Positions 1 to 9,296 of a stretch of DNA of 64,000 nt are shown here, one piece after another. Where the stretch lies: assembly GCF_021533215.1 (NCBI RefSeq), contig NZ_JAJNKA010000002.1, positions 547,001 through 611,000 of the forward strand. The letters run 5' to 3'. A program made the translations under genes and the position numbers. Source of the stretch: Portibacter lacus (GTDB lineage: Bacteria > Bacteroidota > Bacteroidia > Chitinophagales > Saprospiraceae). The notes under the pieces are model-generated. The model ran no database searches. It was given only the letters and a program-made list of their open reading frames with translations, and had not been told where the DNA came from. Every line of letters begins with the position of its first letter. The first letter of the stretch is position 1.

Positions 1-266
1 CTGGAATAGCTTATAAAGCATTGAATAGTGGAACATATAGCAACTACCTAGCGCCGGTTGCAAGATTTGCCATACTTGGAATATTCTTAGCATTTGGACT
101 TCATACTATGGGTATAGCTCAATCTATTGTCAATTTAACATTTGGCCTTACTTTAGGTGCACTTGCAGTAGCTTTTGCTCTTTCATTTGGACTAGGAGGA
201 CAGAAAGCAGCAGGCAAGCAAATGCAAGCATTCTTTGACAATATCAATAATAAAAAAGAACTATAA
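1..266 (+). CDS. C-terminal part of a TM-helix protein (MscS-associated type), partial
   Basis: The frame is open from base 3 to the left window edge, so this is the 3' end of a longer gene; the TTG at 21 is not a real start. The visible ~87 residues hold two hydrophobic helices joined by a short turn, with a glycine-rich stretch (LTFGLTLGALAVAFALSFGL) followed by GGQKAAGKQM and a short charged tail. This pattern is that of the 'conserved TM helix' repeat found in mechanosensitive-channel-like membrane proteins of Bacteroidota. It would sit in the inner membrane. The assignment rests on a short fragment; another small polytopic membrane protein is possible. Confidence 0.6.
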   Translation, partial: GIAYKALNSGTYSNYLAPVARFAILGIFLAFGLHTMGIAQSIVNLTFGLTLGALAVAFALSFGLGGQKAAGKQMQAFFDNINNKKEL

Positions 267-355
267 ACGCAAATTTTAGAGGTTAGCGGTTGCTCACATA
301 AACATAATTAAATTGTATTTTCTAATACACAAATTAAAGTGAGTAGCCGCATTTT

Positions 356-1069
356 TTATTTTGACCAGATATTATACTTCAGAATGCACCAAATGGCTCT
401 AAAGCCATCTCTCCAGCCTATTTTCTTGCCATCTTCATAAGAACGACCATAATATGATATTCCTACTTCATAAATCCTAATCTTAGGAATTCTCGATACT
501 TTTGCCGTAACTTCTGGCTCAAAACCAAAGCGTCGTTCCTTTAATTGTATAGACTGTATCGTTTCTCTCTTCCACATTTTATAACACGTTTCCATATCTG
601 TCAAATTTAGATTCGTAAACATATTAGACAAGGAAGTCAGAAATTTATTACCGATAGAATGCCAGTAAAAAAGGATTCGATGAGGCTTACCACCCATAAA
701 TCTCGAACCATACACAACATCAGCATGACCTTCAAGTATCGGTAATAGTAGCATATTAAACTCTTCCGGATCATACTCTAGATCTGCGTCTTGAATAATA
801 ACGAAATCACCAGTCACTTTACTAATTCCAGTATGTAGTGCAGCGCCTTTTCCTTTATTAATATCATGTGAAAACAAATTAATATTATGTTCAGGATGTT
901 CCTTGATGTAAGTTTCTACCTTCGAGTACGTATCGTCAGATGAAGCATCGTTAACTACTATAATCTCTTTTGTAAGATCACCTAATAAATTGACCTTCAA
1001 AACTTTATCCAAAATCTTATGAATAGTCGGTCCCTCGTTGTAAGCAGGAATAATAATTGATAATTGCAT
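356..1069 (-). CDS. Family 2 glycosyltransferase (polyprenyl-phosphate mannosyltransferase-like)
   Basis: 237 residues with the GT-A/GT2 fold signature: the N-terminal [10 protein letters not shown] motif, VNDASSDDT, and the metal/nucleotide-sugar motif [13 protein letters not shown] near residue 90, followed by YGSRFMGG. There are no C-terminal membrane helices, as in the short soluble Dpm1-type enzymes that transfer a sugar from a nucleotide donor to a lipid phosphate. The start ATG shares one base with the TAA stop of the upstream monooxygenase gene (TAATG), so the two are translationally coupled. The sugar and acceptor cannot be read from the sequence. The coupling to an alkane-type hydroxylase hints at a lipid substrate, which is inference. 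Confidence 0.88.
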   Translation of the reverse strand: MQLSIIIPAYNEGPTIHKILDKVLKVNLLGDLTKEIIVVNDASSDDTYSKVETYIKEHPEHNINLFSHDINKGKGAALHTGISKVTGDFVIIQDADLEYDPEEFNMLLLPILEGHADVVYGSRFMGGKPHRILFYWHSIGNKFLTSLSNMFTNLNLTDMETCYKMWKRETIQSIQLKERRFGFEPEVTAKVSRIPKIRIYEVGISYYGRSYEDGKKIGWRDGFRAIWCILKYNIWSK

Positions 1070-2109
1070 TAGCTATTGTAAGCTTTAACTTTTGGGTTCA
1101 TAACTTTAAACCACATGGGTGGAACTAAAGCCAGTAATATAGAGCCAGGATAACCATAAGGAAGTTGAGGGCTACTTTCTATATTTCTTAATATTTGATA
1201 TTTTCTATTGGCATTCAAATGATGATCTGTATGCCTCGTTAATTCATAAAGAAAGATTCTACCTAACTCATGATCTGAATTCCAAGAATGACGCTCATTA
1301 ACTCGTTCATATTTTCCAGATTTTAATTTCTTTCGCTGAAGACCATAATGCTCCACATAATCGATACATTCTAAAAGAGAAAAACTGATAACAGCTGCAA
1401 CTAAGCAAAACAAGAATACATGTAGTCCTCCTATTAAATAGTAAGATGTAAACAATACTAATTGTGCTAACATCATCCAAATGAGCTCATTCGAATAATG
1501 AAACCGAGGCTTTCCTGCCCTTTTCATCTGGGTGAATGAAATTTCCCAAGCTTTAGTAAAGACACCAGATACTGCTGTACCCCAATATGAATAAATCGAC
1601 TGTCCATATTTTGCAGTGACTGGATCATCTGGAGTTGCTACCCATTTATGATGACCGTTATTATGTTCAATAGTAAAGTGGCCATATAGGCTTGGAATCA
1701 AAAGTAATCCTGATGCAATTTTGTTCCATATTCCTGGTCGATGCCCTATTTCATGAGCCACATTAATCCCAGCCGTTGCCATAACAATTCCTAGATTTAA
1801 CAATAAACCTAATTGAGTAACCCAAGAAATATCTGTCTGGATAATAGCGACTGTTTTAAAAATCAAAAAATAAACAATAGGAATATTTAAATAAATTATC
1901 CAATCAAATAAACGATTCAACTTTCTTTGTTGTTCTACTTCTGGAGAATCATTTATATGGTTAGATTTAATAAATCTTTCAGACACAGGTAGGATTACAA
2001 ATGCAAGAATGACGGTACTAAAACTCCAATAGTTTAAAAATTCCAACGCTAAATAAGCTGAAAAAGGAATTAAGTAAGCTAACAAATATTTTAAGTCTCG
2101 TATCTTCAC
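1069..2109 (-). CDS. alkB: AlkB-type non-haem di-iron alkane/fatty-acyl monooxygenase
   Basis: 346 residues, integral membrane, with all histidine boxes of the AlkB family in order: HEIGHR (residues 119-124), EHNNGHH, the YVEHYGLQR signature, and RHTDHH near the C-terminus. These ligate the di-iron centre that hydroxylates terminal carbons of alkanes or related chains using O2 and electrons from a reductase chain. Several hydrophobic segments precede and separate the boxes. The start read here is GTG with a GGAGG only one base upstream, which is too close for a good ribosome site, so the exact start is uncertain. It is divergent from the flavin/[2Fe-2S] reductase 26 bp away, its likely electron donor, and coupled to the glycosyltransferase downstream. 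Substrate range cannot be predicted. Confidence 0.9.
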   Translation of the reverse strand: MKIRDLKYLLAYLIPFSAYLALEFLNYWSFSTVILAFVILPVSERFIKSNHINDSPEVEQQRKLNRLFDWIIYLNIPIVYFLIFKTVAIIQTDISWVTQLGLLLNLGIVMATAGINVAHEIGHRPGIWNKIASGLLLIPSLYGHFTIEHNNGHHKWVATPDDPVTAKYGQSIYSYWGTAVSGVFTKAWEISFTQMKRAGKPRFHYSNELIWMMLAQLVLFTSYYLIGGLHVFLFCLVAAVISFSLLECIDYVEHYGLQRKKLKSGKYERVNERHSWNSDHELGRIFLYELTRHTDHHLNANRKYQILRNIESSPQLPYGYPGSILLALVPPMWFKVMNPKVKAYNS

Positions 2110-2135
2110 GCCTCCAAATTAATAAATAACATTCA

Positions 2136-3224
2136 ATGAGTAATACATTTCGTTCTTTAAAGGTGCAAAAAATAGTTGAGGAAACAACCGATAGTAAGAG
2201 CATATACTTCCATATTCCAGATGATTTATCTGATGATTTCGAATACAAGGCAGGCCAATATATAACGATTAAATTAGAGATCGATGGACACGAGGAAAGA
2301 CGTTCTTATTCTATCTTTACTAGTCCGATAGAAGAGGAATTCGGTGTAACTGTGAAAAGAGTAGAAGGTGGAAAAGTTTCTAATTATCTGTGTGATAACA
2401 TAGAAGCAGGTTCCACTTTAGAAATAATGCATCCAGAAGGAAGATTTATTTTCGAGCCCGATGGTGATAAAAGAAGAGATCTTATATTCTTCGCTGCCGG
2501 AAGCGGAATTACACCTATATTTTCAATTATTAAGGCAGCTTTAGAGCAAGAACCTCTGAGTAAAGTTTACCTATTCTACGGAAATAAGGATTCTTCAAGT
2601 GCTATTTTCAAGGATACAATTGATGAAATTTCTAAAAAGTACGAGGACCAGTTTGAAATAGAACATATTTTCACTCGAGAAAAATCAGATAAAAAGTCAT
2701 TTTCTCTTTTCAAAAAGGATAAGACTAAATCTGGAAGAATAGATGGTGGAATGACGAAGCAAATTCTTAAGGAATTAAAAGGAAGGAAATTCGAGAGACA
2801 ATACTACTTATGTGGACCTGGTAATATGGTAGAGACGGTTGAAGCTGCTTTAATTAAGCATGGAACTGAGAAAAAATTTATCCATAAAGAATTGTTCGCA
2901 ACAGCAGGAAAAGCGGTTTCAGGATCCGAAGCAACTACTCCAGATGGAAAGATCAACCTAGAAGTTACCTTAAATGGTGAGCATTATAATATGGTAATGG
3001 ATGGAACAAAAACCATCTTAGACACACTCTTAGATAAGAAATTAGATCCTCCATATTCATGTACGAGTGGTGCATGCTCTTCTTGTATGGCAAAAGTTAC
3101 AAATGGTGAAGTTGCAATGGATAGTTGTCTTGCGTTAGATGATGAAGAAGTGGAGGAAGGATATATATTGACATGTCAAGCTAGACCGCAAACTAAGGAT
3201 GTAGCGATTACTTATGATATTTAA
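2136..3224 (+). CDS. Ferredoxin-NADP reductase fused to plant-type [2Fe-2S] domain (PaaE-like)
   Basis: 362 residues. The N-terminal FAD domain carries [10 protein letters not shown], the NAD(P) domain carries [15 protein letters not shown] and a CGPGNMV motif, and the C-terminal ~90 residues form a plant-type ferredoxin with CTSGACSSC (CX4CX2C) and the fourth cysteine in ILTCQARP. Such proteins pass electrons from NAD(P)H through FAD and the cluster to an oxygenase; PaaE of phenylacetyl-CoA epoxidase is the named relative. The divergent position next to AlkB and the absence of Paa genes make it the probable AlkB reductase here (inference). It has no signal peptide and is therefore cytoplasmic. 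Confidence 0.9.
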   Translation: MSNTFRSLKVQKIVEETTDSKSIYFHIPDDLSDDFEYKAGQYITIKLEIDGHEERRSYSIFTSPIEEEFGVTVKRVEGGKVSNYLCDNIEAGSTLEIMHPEGRFIFEPDGDKRRDLIFFAAGSGITPIFSIIKAALEQEPLSKVYLFYGNKDSSSAIFKDTIDEISKKYEDQFEIEHIFTREKSDKKSFSLFKKDKTKSGRIDGGMTKQILKELKGRKFERQYYLCGPGNMVETVEAALIKHGTEKKFIHKELFATAGKAVSGSEATTPDGKINLEVTLNGEHYNMVMDGTKTILDTLLDKKLDPPYSCTSGACSSCMAKVTNGEVAMDSCLALDDEEVEEGYILTCQARPQTKDVAITYDI

Positions 3225-3391
3225 TATTCATAGAAAGAATTACTAAGCAATTCACAATTCGAAAATAGCATTGTCTGCATTCTAATTAGGAAAATAGAAA
3301 ATATCGAGGGCGTATCAACTCTTGTTATATTTAGTATTACAGGAGTTAATATGCCATCAAAGGAATAAAAAACTTAAGAATATTTTTATTT
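3225..3391. other. Intergenic region upstream of the yceI operator
   Basis: About 170 bases between the reductase stop and the palindrome. It is AT-rich, with no open frame longer than a few codons and no clear intrinsic terminator after the reductase gene. It presumably holds the promoter region of the YceI gene, but no convincing TAnnTTTG element was found. Confidence 0.3.
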
Positions 3392-3416
3392 GTTGTAAAC
3401 AAATGTTGTTTACAAC
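3392..3416. promoter_or_regulatory. Perfect 11-bp palindrome, candidate operator of the YceI gene
   Basis: Left arm GTTGTAAACAA (3392-3402) and right arm TTGTTTACAAC (3406-3416) are exact reverse complements separated by ATG. It lies 41 bases before the YceI start codon in an otherwise unstructured AT-rich leader and has no following T-run, so it is not a terminator. The size and symmetry fit a dimeric winged-helix repressor site (MarR-type sites have similar spacing), but no regulator gene is adjacent and the binding protein is unknown. Confidence 0.55.
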
Positions 3417-3456
3417 TGTTATCATAGTATTCAAAAATTAAATTAATACGAATATT

Positions 3457-3978
3457 ATGGAAGCAACAACAAAATGGGTAATAGATCCGACCCACTCGGA
3501 AGTAGGATTTAAAGTAAAGCACATGATGATTTCAACCGTAAAAGGACATTTTGAATCCTTCAATGCTACAGTAAAGTCAGATTCTGATGATTTCCAAAAT
3601 GCACAGATAGCGGTATCTATTGACGTAGATTCAATAAGCACAAAGAATAAAGACAGAGATGGTCATCTTAAATCCGATGACTTTTTCAATGCTGGTGAAT
3701 TCCCACAAATCGTTTTTAAATCAAAATCATTTGATGGAAATCAGTTAGTAGGAGACCTTACAATTCGAAACACAACTAAAGAAGTAACCCTAAATGTTGA
3801 TTATAATGGCACCGCTGTAGACCCTTATGGAAACACAAAAGCTGGATTTGAAATATCAGGAGATATCAGCAGAAAAGAATATGGATTGAAATGGAATGTA
3901 GTTACCGAAGCTGGAAGTATCGTGGTTTCAGATAAAGTAACCTTAGTGATTGATGCCCAATTTGTAAAACAGCAATAG
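3457..3978 (+). CDS. YceI family protein (lipid-binding lipocalin-like), cytoplasmic form
   Basis: 173 residues. It opens with KWVIDPTHSEVGFKVKHMM, continues with VKGHFESF, DFFNAGEFPQIVFKS and LTIRNTTKEVTL, and ends with the DKVTLVIDAQF strand, the canonical YceI beta-barrel sequence. Family members bind isoprenoid or amide lipids. There is no signal peptide, unlike periplasmic E. coli YceI, so this is the cytoplasmic type common in Bacteroidota and often induced by stress or a MarR-type regulator. The gene is monocistronic: an operator-like palindrome stands before it and a strong hairpin terminator follows directly. Confidence 0.9.
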   Translation: MEATTKWVIDPTHSEVGFKVKHMMISTVKGHFESFNATVKSDSDDFQNAQIAVSIDVDSISTKNKDRDGHLKSDDFFNAGEFPQIVFKSKSFDGNQLVGDLTIRNTTKEVTLNVDYNGTAVDPYGNTKAGFEISGDISRKEYGLKWNVVTEAGSIVVSDKVTLVIDAQFVKQQ

Positions 3979-3996
3979 ATTAAGCCTTCAGATCAA

Positions 3997-4033
3997 ATAA
4001 AGGGTATTTCAATAAGTACCCTTTATTTTTTTT
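3997..4033 (+). terminator. Intrinsic terminator of the YceI gene
   Basis: ATAAAGGGTA (3997-4006) pairs with TACCCTTTAT (4017-4026) around a 10-base loop, followed by eight T. The T tract overlaps the start of the convergent aldo/keto reductase stop region, so both transcription units end here. Confidence 0.85.
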
Positions 4034-4934
4034 CCATAAATGTTTTCAATAGCTTTTTTTGTAAATCTTTGCCCACAGATAAATTATATCCTGCTTGCAT
4101 ATTGTCTATAGCATGCTCTACTTTACCTGTACCGGGTATAACACAAGTTACAGAAGGGTCGGCAAGAATATATTTAAGAAAAAATTGGGCCCAAGAATTA
4201 ATGCTATAATCTTTACACCACTCTGGTAATTTCTTGCCTTTCGCCCACTTGAAAAGTTCTCCTCCACCAAATGGCCTATTAATAACTACTGCTGTACCAT
4301 GCTCTGCTGCAACACCAAGTAATTTTTGCTCAGCATGTCTATCATTAATCGAGTAATTAAACTGAACGAAATCAGGGTTTTCTGCTTTTATAATTTGTGC
4401 TAATTGATCATGAGATCTATCGGTGTAATGTGTTATTCCCCAGTATTTAATTCTTCCTGCATCTTTCCACTCTTTCAATATTTTCACATGAATCTCCCAG
4501 TCTACAAGATTATGTATTTGCATGAGATCCATAGTCTCTCTTTTCATGAGCCGAAATGATTGATTCATTTGATCTATTCCATTCTGCCTGCCGCTAGTCC
4601 AAACTTTTGTAGCATAAAAAAAATCTTCTTGAAAATTCAGTTCGGAAGCTATGTCTCCTACGCATTCTTCTGAACTTCCATACATGGGAGAACAATCTAT
4701 GAATTTGCCACCTTGTTTGTATACTTCAGTCAATACCCTTTTGAGTTCCAACCGCTTTTTGACATCATTACCCACGTCAAATGTTTGCCAAGTTCCTATA
4801 CCTACAACTGGCATCATTTCCCCGCTAGATGGAATGGCTCTTTTCTCCATATCTGCAAAATCAAAATTTAATGAAGTCAGACTTAATCCAGTTGTGCTCA
4901 CCAAGATGTTTTTTATAGCCCTTCTCCTTTTCAT
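4023..4934 (-). CDS. Aldo/keto reductase with N-terminal export-like leader
   Basis: 303 residues of the AKR (alpha/beta)8 family. The catalytic tetrad is intact: Asp80 and Tyr85 in FIDCSPMYGSSE, Lys110 in FYATKVW, His141 in LMQIHNLVDW. It would reduce a carbonyl with NADPH. The first ~25 residues (MKRRRAIKNI then a hydrophobic stretch) resemble a weak twin-arginine leader, so it may be a periplasmic AKR as seen in other Bacteroidota; the leader lacks the full RRxFLK consensus. The conserved final segment IPGTGKVEHAIDNM belongs to the cofactor-binding end. It is transcribed alone and convergent with yceI. Substrate unknown. Confidence 0.85.
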   Translation of the reverse strand: MKRRRAIKNILVSTTGLSLTSLNFDFADMEKRAIPSSGEMMPVVGIGTWQTFDVGNDVKKRLELKRVLTEVYKQGGKFIDCSPMYGSSEECVGDIASELNFQEDFFYATKVWTSGRQNGIDQMNQSFRLMKRETMDLMQIHNLVDWEIHVKILKEWKDAGRIKYWGITHYTDRSHDQLAQIIKAENPDFVQFNYSINDRHAEQKLLGVAAEHGTAVVINRPFGGGELFKWAKGKKLPEWCKDYSINSWAQFFLKYILADPSVTCVIPGTGKVEHAIDNMQAGYNLSVGKDLQKKLLKTFMEKK

Positions 4935-5005
4935 TTTTGTAATATGTTATCTTTAAATAAAAAACGACATCGTGGCATAATGTATTGAGTATTAGCCCAA
5001 AAAAT

Positions 5006-5926
5006 TTACGAAGAGAAATTAATATTCCTTCGTAGACCTTCATATTTAGTTCGCTTCACAGGTGTGCCTTCGAAGAGATGGTTGAATACTTCTTCGGTGA
5101 TTTCTTGCCAGTCAGTCTTGGTCATTTCAAGTAATTCTGCCTTGGGTTCGAATTCAGATTCGTTATGTCGCTCTGCAAATCGATTCCATGGACAGACTTC
5201 TTGACAGATATCACAGCCAAAGATCCAATCCTCCATTTGATCCTTGAATTGCAGAGGTATGTTTTCTTTTAACTCAATGGTCAAATAGGAAATACACTTA
5301 CTTCCATCTACTACATAACCATTTTCTGATATCGCATCAGTAGGGCAAGCATCTATACACTTGGTACAAGTTCCACAGTAATCTTTTATCGGCTCGTCGC
5401 TGACTAAATCCAAGTCTGATATGATTTCAGAAAGAAAGTAATAAGAGCCTACCTTAGGATTAATCAACAATGTGTTTTTACCAATCCAACCCATGCCCGA
5501 GCGCTTCGCCCAGTCTCGCTCTAGAACCGGTGCTGAATCTACGAAAGCCCGGCCGTCTATTTCTCCTATCTCTTCCCTAATAAAAGCAAGTAACTGCTTC
5601 ATTTTTTTCCTGACTACTTTGTGATAGTCTCTTCCATATGCATAAGTTGAAATCTTATAGGAAGATTCCAAAGGTTTCAAGTCCGTATGATAATTATACA
5701 TCAAAGAAATTACAGACTTAGCTCCCGAAACTAGTTTCGTCGGATCCGTTCTAAGTTCGAAGTGATTAGCCATATAAGCCATGCCTCCATGATGATTCTT
5801 ATTAAGCCAGTCTTCTAACCTTTGAGATTCTTCATCCATCTTTTCAGCCTTAGCAATTCCTACGAATGAAAAACCTAAGTCATGTGCTTTCGCTCTGATC
5901 AGATCGGTATGTTTATCTTTAGTCAT
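5006..5926 (-). CDS. queG: Epoxyqueuosine reductase QueG
   Basis: 306 residues, the usual length for the family. QueG is the cobalamin- and [4Fe-4S]-dependent enzyme that reduces epoxyqueuosine to queuosine in tRNA. Two ferredoxin-like clusters are visible: CGTCTKCIDACP (Cys184, 187, 190, 194) and CDICQEVCPWN (Cys238, 241, 245) plus Cys211. The region VDSAPVLERDWAKRSGMGWIGKN, with Asp130, is the conserved substrate pocket. The gene overlaps the end of the upstream helicase gene by 8 bp, so the two are co-transcribed. Cytoplasmic. Confidence 0.95.
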   Translation of the reverse strand: MTKDKHTDLIRAKAHDLGFSFVGIAKAEKMDEESQRLEDWLNKNHHGGMAYMANHFELRTDPTKLVSGAKSVISLMYNYHTDLKPLESSYKISTYAYGRDYHKVVRKKMKQLLAFIREEIGEIDGRAFVDSAPVLERDWAKRSGMGWIGKNTLLINPKVGSYYFLSEIISDLDLVSDEPIKDYCGTCTKCIDACPTDAISENGYVVDGSKCISYLTIELKENIPLQFKDQMEDWIFGCDICQEVCPWNRFAERHNESEFEPKAELLEMTKTDWQEITEEVFNHLFEGTPVKRTKYEGLRRNINFSS

Positions 5927-8210
5927 CTAGAATCTGAAGCTTAGCAAATCGAAGCATGATTCTTCGCTCAGGACTATCTAACTGGCTAAAGTGGATACTT
6001 GCTACTTTATTATCTCTTTCTCCATCGATAGCCTTCACAACTCCCTCACCAAATTTCAAGTGCATTACTTTCATCCCTTCCTTAATCGTGTGATTAGGAC
6101 TTGGCTTAAAAGTGGATGGATCGATTGCAAGCATCGCTTCAGTCTTAGGGGAAAGCTTCTTAAAGTTTCCTAATAACTTAGGCGTTCCAAAACCTTCATG
6201 ACTATGCTCATTATTGTGAGTAGGCATTGCGGAATCTACATTTTCCGCAGAAATTTCTTCAAGGAAACGCGATGGATCATTGAAACGCATATTTCCGTAC
6301 TGATATCTACTATTCGCATAACTTAAGGTTAAGTATTGCTCCGCTCTCGTGATGGCCACATAAAACAACCTTCGTTCCTCATCTATTTGCTTAGGATCAG
6401 ACATCGACATAAAAGATGGAAAGAGATTCTCTTCCATTCCTACGACGAATACTGATTTAAACTCAAGTCCTTTCGCAGCGTGTGCAGACATTAGAGTAAC
6501 AAAATCTTCACTCTCCTCTTCCTTGTCAAAGTCCGTTATTAGAGCAATACTTTGAAGGTAAGTAGCGATACTTTTATCTACAACCGCTTCCTCCCCTTCT
6601 GGAATCTCATCGTCGTTGATAAACTCATTTATACCATCTAATAGTGCTGTTACATTTTCCATTCTTCCAGCACCTTCCATACTATCATCGCCTTTTAGCA
6701 ACATCATTATCCCTGATTGCTTATAAACATGATTCGCCAGTTCATAGGCATTCATCGATTGCGCTTTCGCTCTGAAACTTTGTATAAGCAATAAGAAATC
6801 ACTCATTAATTTATTCGCACGACCGGTAAGTTTGATCTGAGGAATTGCTTCATACATGGAGATTTCATGCTCGTCAGCAAATTCAGCCAGCTTGTCTACA
6901 GTGGTTTTCCCTATTCCTCTTTTCGGATAATTGATTACTCTTTTTAGGGCTTCGTTGTCTTTTTCATTAACAGAAAGTCTTAGATAGGCGATCATGTCTT
7001 TGATTTCCTTTCTCTGATAAAAAGATAGACCTCCGTAGATTTTATATGGAATATTCTGACGTCTTAAATGCTCCTCGAAAACCCTAGATTGCGCATTCGT
7101 ACGATATAGTATGGAAATTTCTGAGTTAGAAAGATTGTATCTGTTTTTTTGTTCAATAATGCCATCAGATACTCGCCTTCCTTCTTCATTATCGGTCATA
7201 CATTTTACGACCTTAATTTTTTCTCCCTCATCTTTGTCCGTCCAAATTTCCTTCTTAATCTGCTTCTCATTAAAAGAAATCACTTGATTTGCAGCTTGGA
7301 CTATGTGGTGAGTTGACCTGTAGTTTTGTTCCAATTTGAAAGTTCGGACATCTGGAAAGTCGTTCTCGAATTGAAGAATATTCTCAATTGTAGCACCCCG
7401 GAAAGAGTAGATCGATTGCGCATCATCACCCACAATACATACATTTTCCTTACTTCCAGGATAATGAACTAAAAGTTTTATGATCTGGTATTGTAGGTAA
7501 TTGGTATCCTGAAACTCATCCACCATGACATGTTGGAAAGATTTCCTGTATCGTTCTAGTACATTATCTGGATTCTGATATAATAACCTAAACATCTGAA
7601 GTAAAAGATCATCAAAATCCATCGCACCAGACCGAAGACATTTATTAACATATTTCTGGTAAATAATGTGAATCATCGGCCTTCTGTTCATTGAATCATA
7701 AGACATTAGATCCTCATTAAGTGCGTAGGCTTTCGGCGTAATCAAATTAGACTTCGCCATTGAGATTCTAGATCGAATCGCAGCAATATTATACTGCTTT
7801 CGGTCCAAGCTCATCTGCTTGATAATTTCTGAAAGGACACTATTCGTATCATCGGTATCATAAATCGTGAAATCATTCGGATATCCGATGCGGTGTGCAT
7901 CTTTACGAAGCATTCTTGCAAAAATAGAGTGAAAAGTTCCTGCCCATACTCTTTGTGCTTTCTCTCCGACCACTTTACTGATCCGCTCTTTCATTTCTCT
8001 TGCGGCCTTATTCGTAAAGGTCAATATTAGAATTTCCCAAGGTATCACACCTGATTCTATCAAGTGCGCAATTCGGTATGTTAGCACTCTTGTCTTTCCG
8101 GAACCAGGACCAGCAATCACCATTACTGGGCCTTCGATAGCCGTTACGGCTTGGCGTTGAATATCATTTAGTTCGTCTAGATAAGACTGTTTGTTGGTTG
8201 TACCGGACAT
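5919..8210 (-). CDS. UvrD/PcrA-type superfamily I DNA helicase
   Basis: 763 residues from the ATG at 8210; a TTG six bases upstream is less likely. Helicase motifs run in order: Q motif region DELNDIQRQAV, Walker A AGPGSGKTR, motif II VDEFQDTN, GDDAQSIYSFRGA, QNYRST, SAHAAKGLEFKSVFVVGMEE and YVAITRAEQ. The C-terminal KEGMKVMHLKFGEGVV segment is the Tudor-like domain that in PcrA/UvrD contacts RNA polymerase, which separates it from the second helicase in this window. It unwinds DNA 3'-5' in repair and restart. Cotranscribed with queG. Confidence 0.95.
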   Translation of the reverse strand: MSGTTNKQSYLDELNDIQRQAVTAIEGPVMVIAGPGSGKTRVLTYRIAHLIESGVIPWEILILTFTNKAAREMKERISKVVGEKAQRVWAGTFHSIFARMLRKDAHRIGYPNDFTIYDTDDTNSVLSEIIKQMSLDRKQYNIAAIRSRISMAKSNLITPKAYALNEDLMSYDSMNRRPMIHIIYQKYVNKCLRSGAMDFDDLLLQMFRLLYQNPDNVLERYRKSFQHVMVDEFQDTNYLQYQIIKLLVHYPGSKENVCIVGDDAQSIYSFRGATIENILQFENDFPDVRTFKLEQNYRSTHHIVQAANQVISFNEKQIKKEIWTDKDEGEKIKVVKCMTDNEEGRRVSDGIIEQKNRYNLSNSEISILYRTNAQSRVFEEHLRRQNIPYKIYGGLSFYQRKEIKDMIAYLRLSVNEKDNEALKRVINYPKRGIGKTTVDKLAEFADEHEISMYEAIPQIKLTGRANKLMSDFLLLIQSFRAKAQSMNAYELANHVYKQSGIMMLLKGDDSMEGAGRMENVTALLDGINEFINDDEIPEGEEAVVDKSIATYLQSIALITDFDKEEESEDFVTLMSAHAAKGLEFKSVFVVGMEENLFPSFMSMSDPKQIDEERRLFYVAITRAEQYLTLSYANSRYQYGNMRFNDPSRFLEEISAENVDSAMPTHNNEHSHEGFGTPKLLGNFKKLSPKTEAMLAIDPSTFKPSPNHTIKEGMKVMHLKFGEGVVKAIDGERDNKVASIHFSQLDSPERRIMLRFAKLQILDD

Positions 8211-8216
8211 GTGCAA

Positions 8217-8435
8217 TTAGCTTTGTAAAACTTGACACGCTAAGGTACAAATGTATCTAGATATACTGGAAGAGCTTGTTCAGAATTTAGAAATTTACTT
8301 TGTTTTACTGGAAAACTTATAGTTTCTCATCCAGATTCTTTATCGATCTCCGCTCCATAGCTTCTCCAATCCACAAACACACTTATATTCTTTACTTTAA
8401 ACTTAATTCCTTAAATTTAAACAAAACCAAATTCT
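8217..8435. other. Divergent promoter region
   Basis: 219 bases between divergent genes. AT-rich, with no hairpin of note and no ORF. It must carry promoters for the helicase (minus) and the cysteine-rich protein (plus), but no element matches the Bacteroidota consensus well enough to place. Confidence 0.3.
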
Positions 8436-9296
8436 ATGAAAACCCTATTTATAGTCCTTTGTATTAGTTTATATTCTATCTCCTTAATCTCTCAGGATTG
8501 CGATCCTGGTGAAGAACCAGATCCACCCTTTGGCTGTGAAGAATGCGCTCCTGGTACCGCTTCACTTAATGGAGACGCCTGTATACCTTGTGACGTGGGT
8601 TATTTTCAAAATGAATACGCCCAAGATATATGTCTTTTATGCCCAGTAGGAAAATATCAAGATCAGACTGGACAAACTATCTGTAAAGACTGTCCTTTGG
8701 GTACCTTTACTTCCCAAGAAGGTTCTCCTTTATGCTTAGAATGTCCAGCTGGATTCTTTCAAGACGTGAAGGGACAGACTTCCTGTAAGGCTTGTCCTCC
8801 AGGAACATATCAACCTGACCCCGGACAATCCTCTTGCATACCCTGCCCTGTTGGAACATACCAAAGTCAATCAGGAGCTATTTCATGTATTCCCTGTGAA
8901 GCTGGAGAATATCAAGATCAAATAGGAGCTATTTCATGTATTCCCTGTGAGGCTGGAAAATATCAAGATCAAATAGGAGCTTCTTCTTGCATCCCTTGCC
9001 CAATTGGTTCATCTCAAGCTAATACTGGATCAGAATTTTGTGAACAATGCCCAGCTGGCACATATCAAAATCAACTTGGAAGTATCGATTGTTTAATTTG
9101 TCCTTCTAATTCAGCTTCCGATCCTGGTTCTGCATATTGTACCTTCGAAGCAAAAACAGTAGAAATAGGTCATGTGCTTAAACTCATTCCCATTGCTGCT
9201 GAACCTCTAAATCCAGAGGAAGGAATGATGTATTACGATAGTAATTCTGGGAAAATCAGGTATTATAATGGTCAAGCATGGATTACCTTGGATTAA
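8436..9296 (+). CDS. Secreted cysteine-rich GCC2/GCC3 (ephrin-receptor-like) repeat protein
   Basis: 286 residues with a signal peptide (MKTLFIVLCISLYSISLISQ). Residues ~20-235 form about nine cysteine-rich repeats of the form CxxCPxGxYQxxxGxxxC, which match the eukaryotic-type GCC2/GCC3 or ephrin-receptor-like (TNFR-like) module. The C-terminus (GMMYYDSNSGKIRYYNGQAWITLD) is the short beta segment often found at the end of Bacteroidota fibre-like proteins. At DNA level three consecutive 51-bp units starting at 8874, 8925 and 8976 are nearly identical, showing recent expansion. No T9SS sorting domain is visible. An adhesive or structural surface role is inference. Confidence 0.8.
   Translation: MKTLFIVLCISLYSISLISQDCDPGEEPDPPFGCEECAPGTASLNGDACIPCDVGYFQNEYAQDICLLCPVGKYQDQTGQTICKDCPLGTFTSQEGSPLCLECPAGFFQDVKGQTSCKACPPGTYQPDPGQSSCIPCPVGTYQSQSGAISCIPCEAGEYQDQIGAISCIPCEAGKYQDQIGASSCIPCPIGSSQANTGSEFCEQCPAGTYQNQLGSIDCLICPSNSASDPGSAYCTFEAKTVEIGHVLKLIPIAAEPLNPEEGMMYYDSNSGKIRYYNGQAWITLD

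Noticed and set aside
2018-2248. 76-codon minus-strand ORF across the alkB/reductase divergent start region
   Set aside because: Out of frame with alkB and antisense to the reductase start; no conserved features.
4651-4956. 101-codon plus-strand ORF ending in a hydrophobic segment
   Set aside because: Antisense to the aldo/keto reductase; the hydrophobic end is the complement of its leader.
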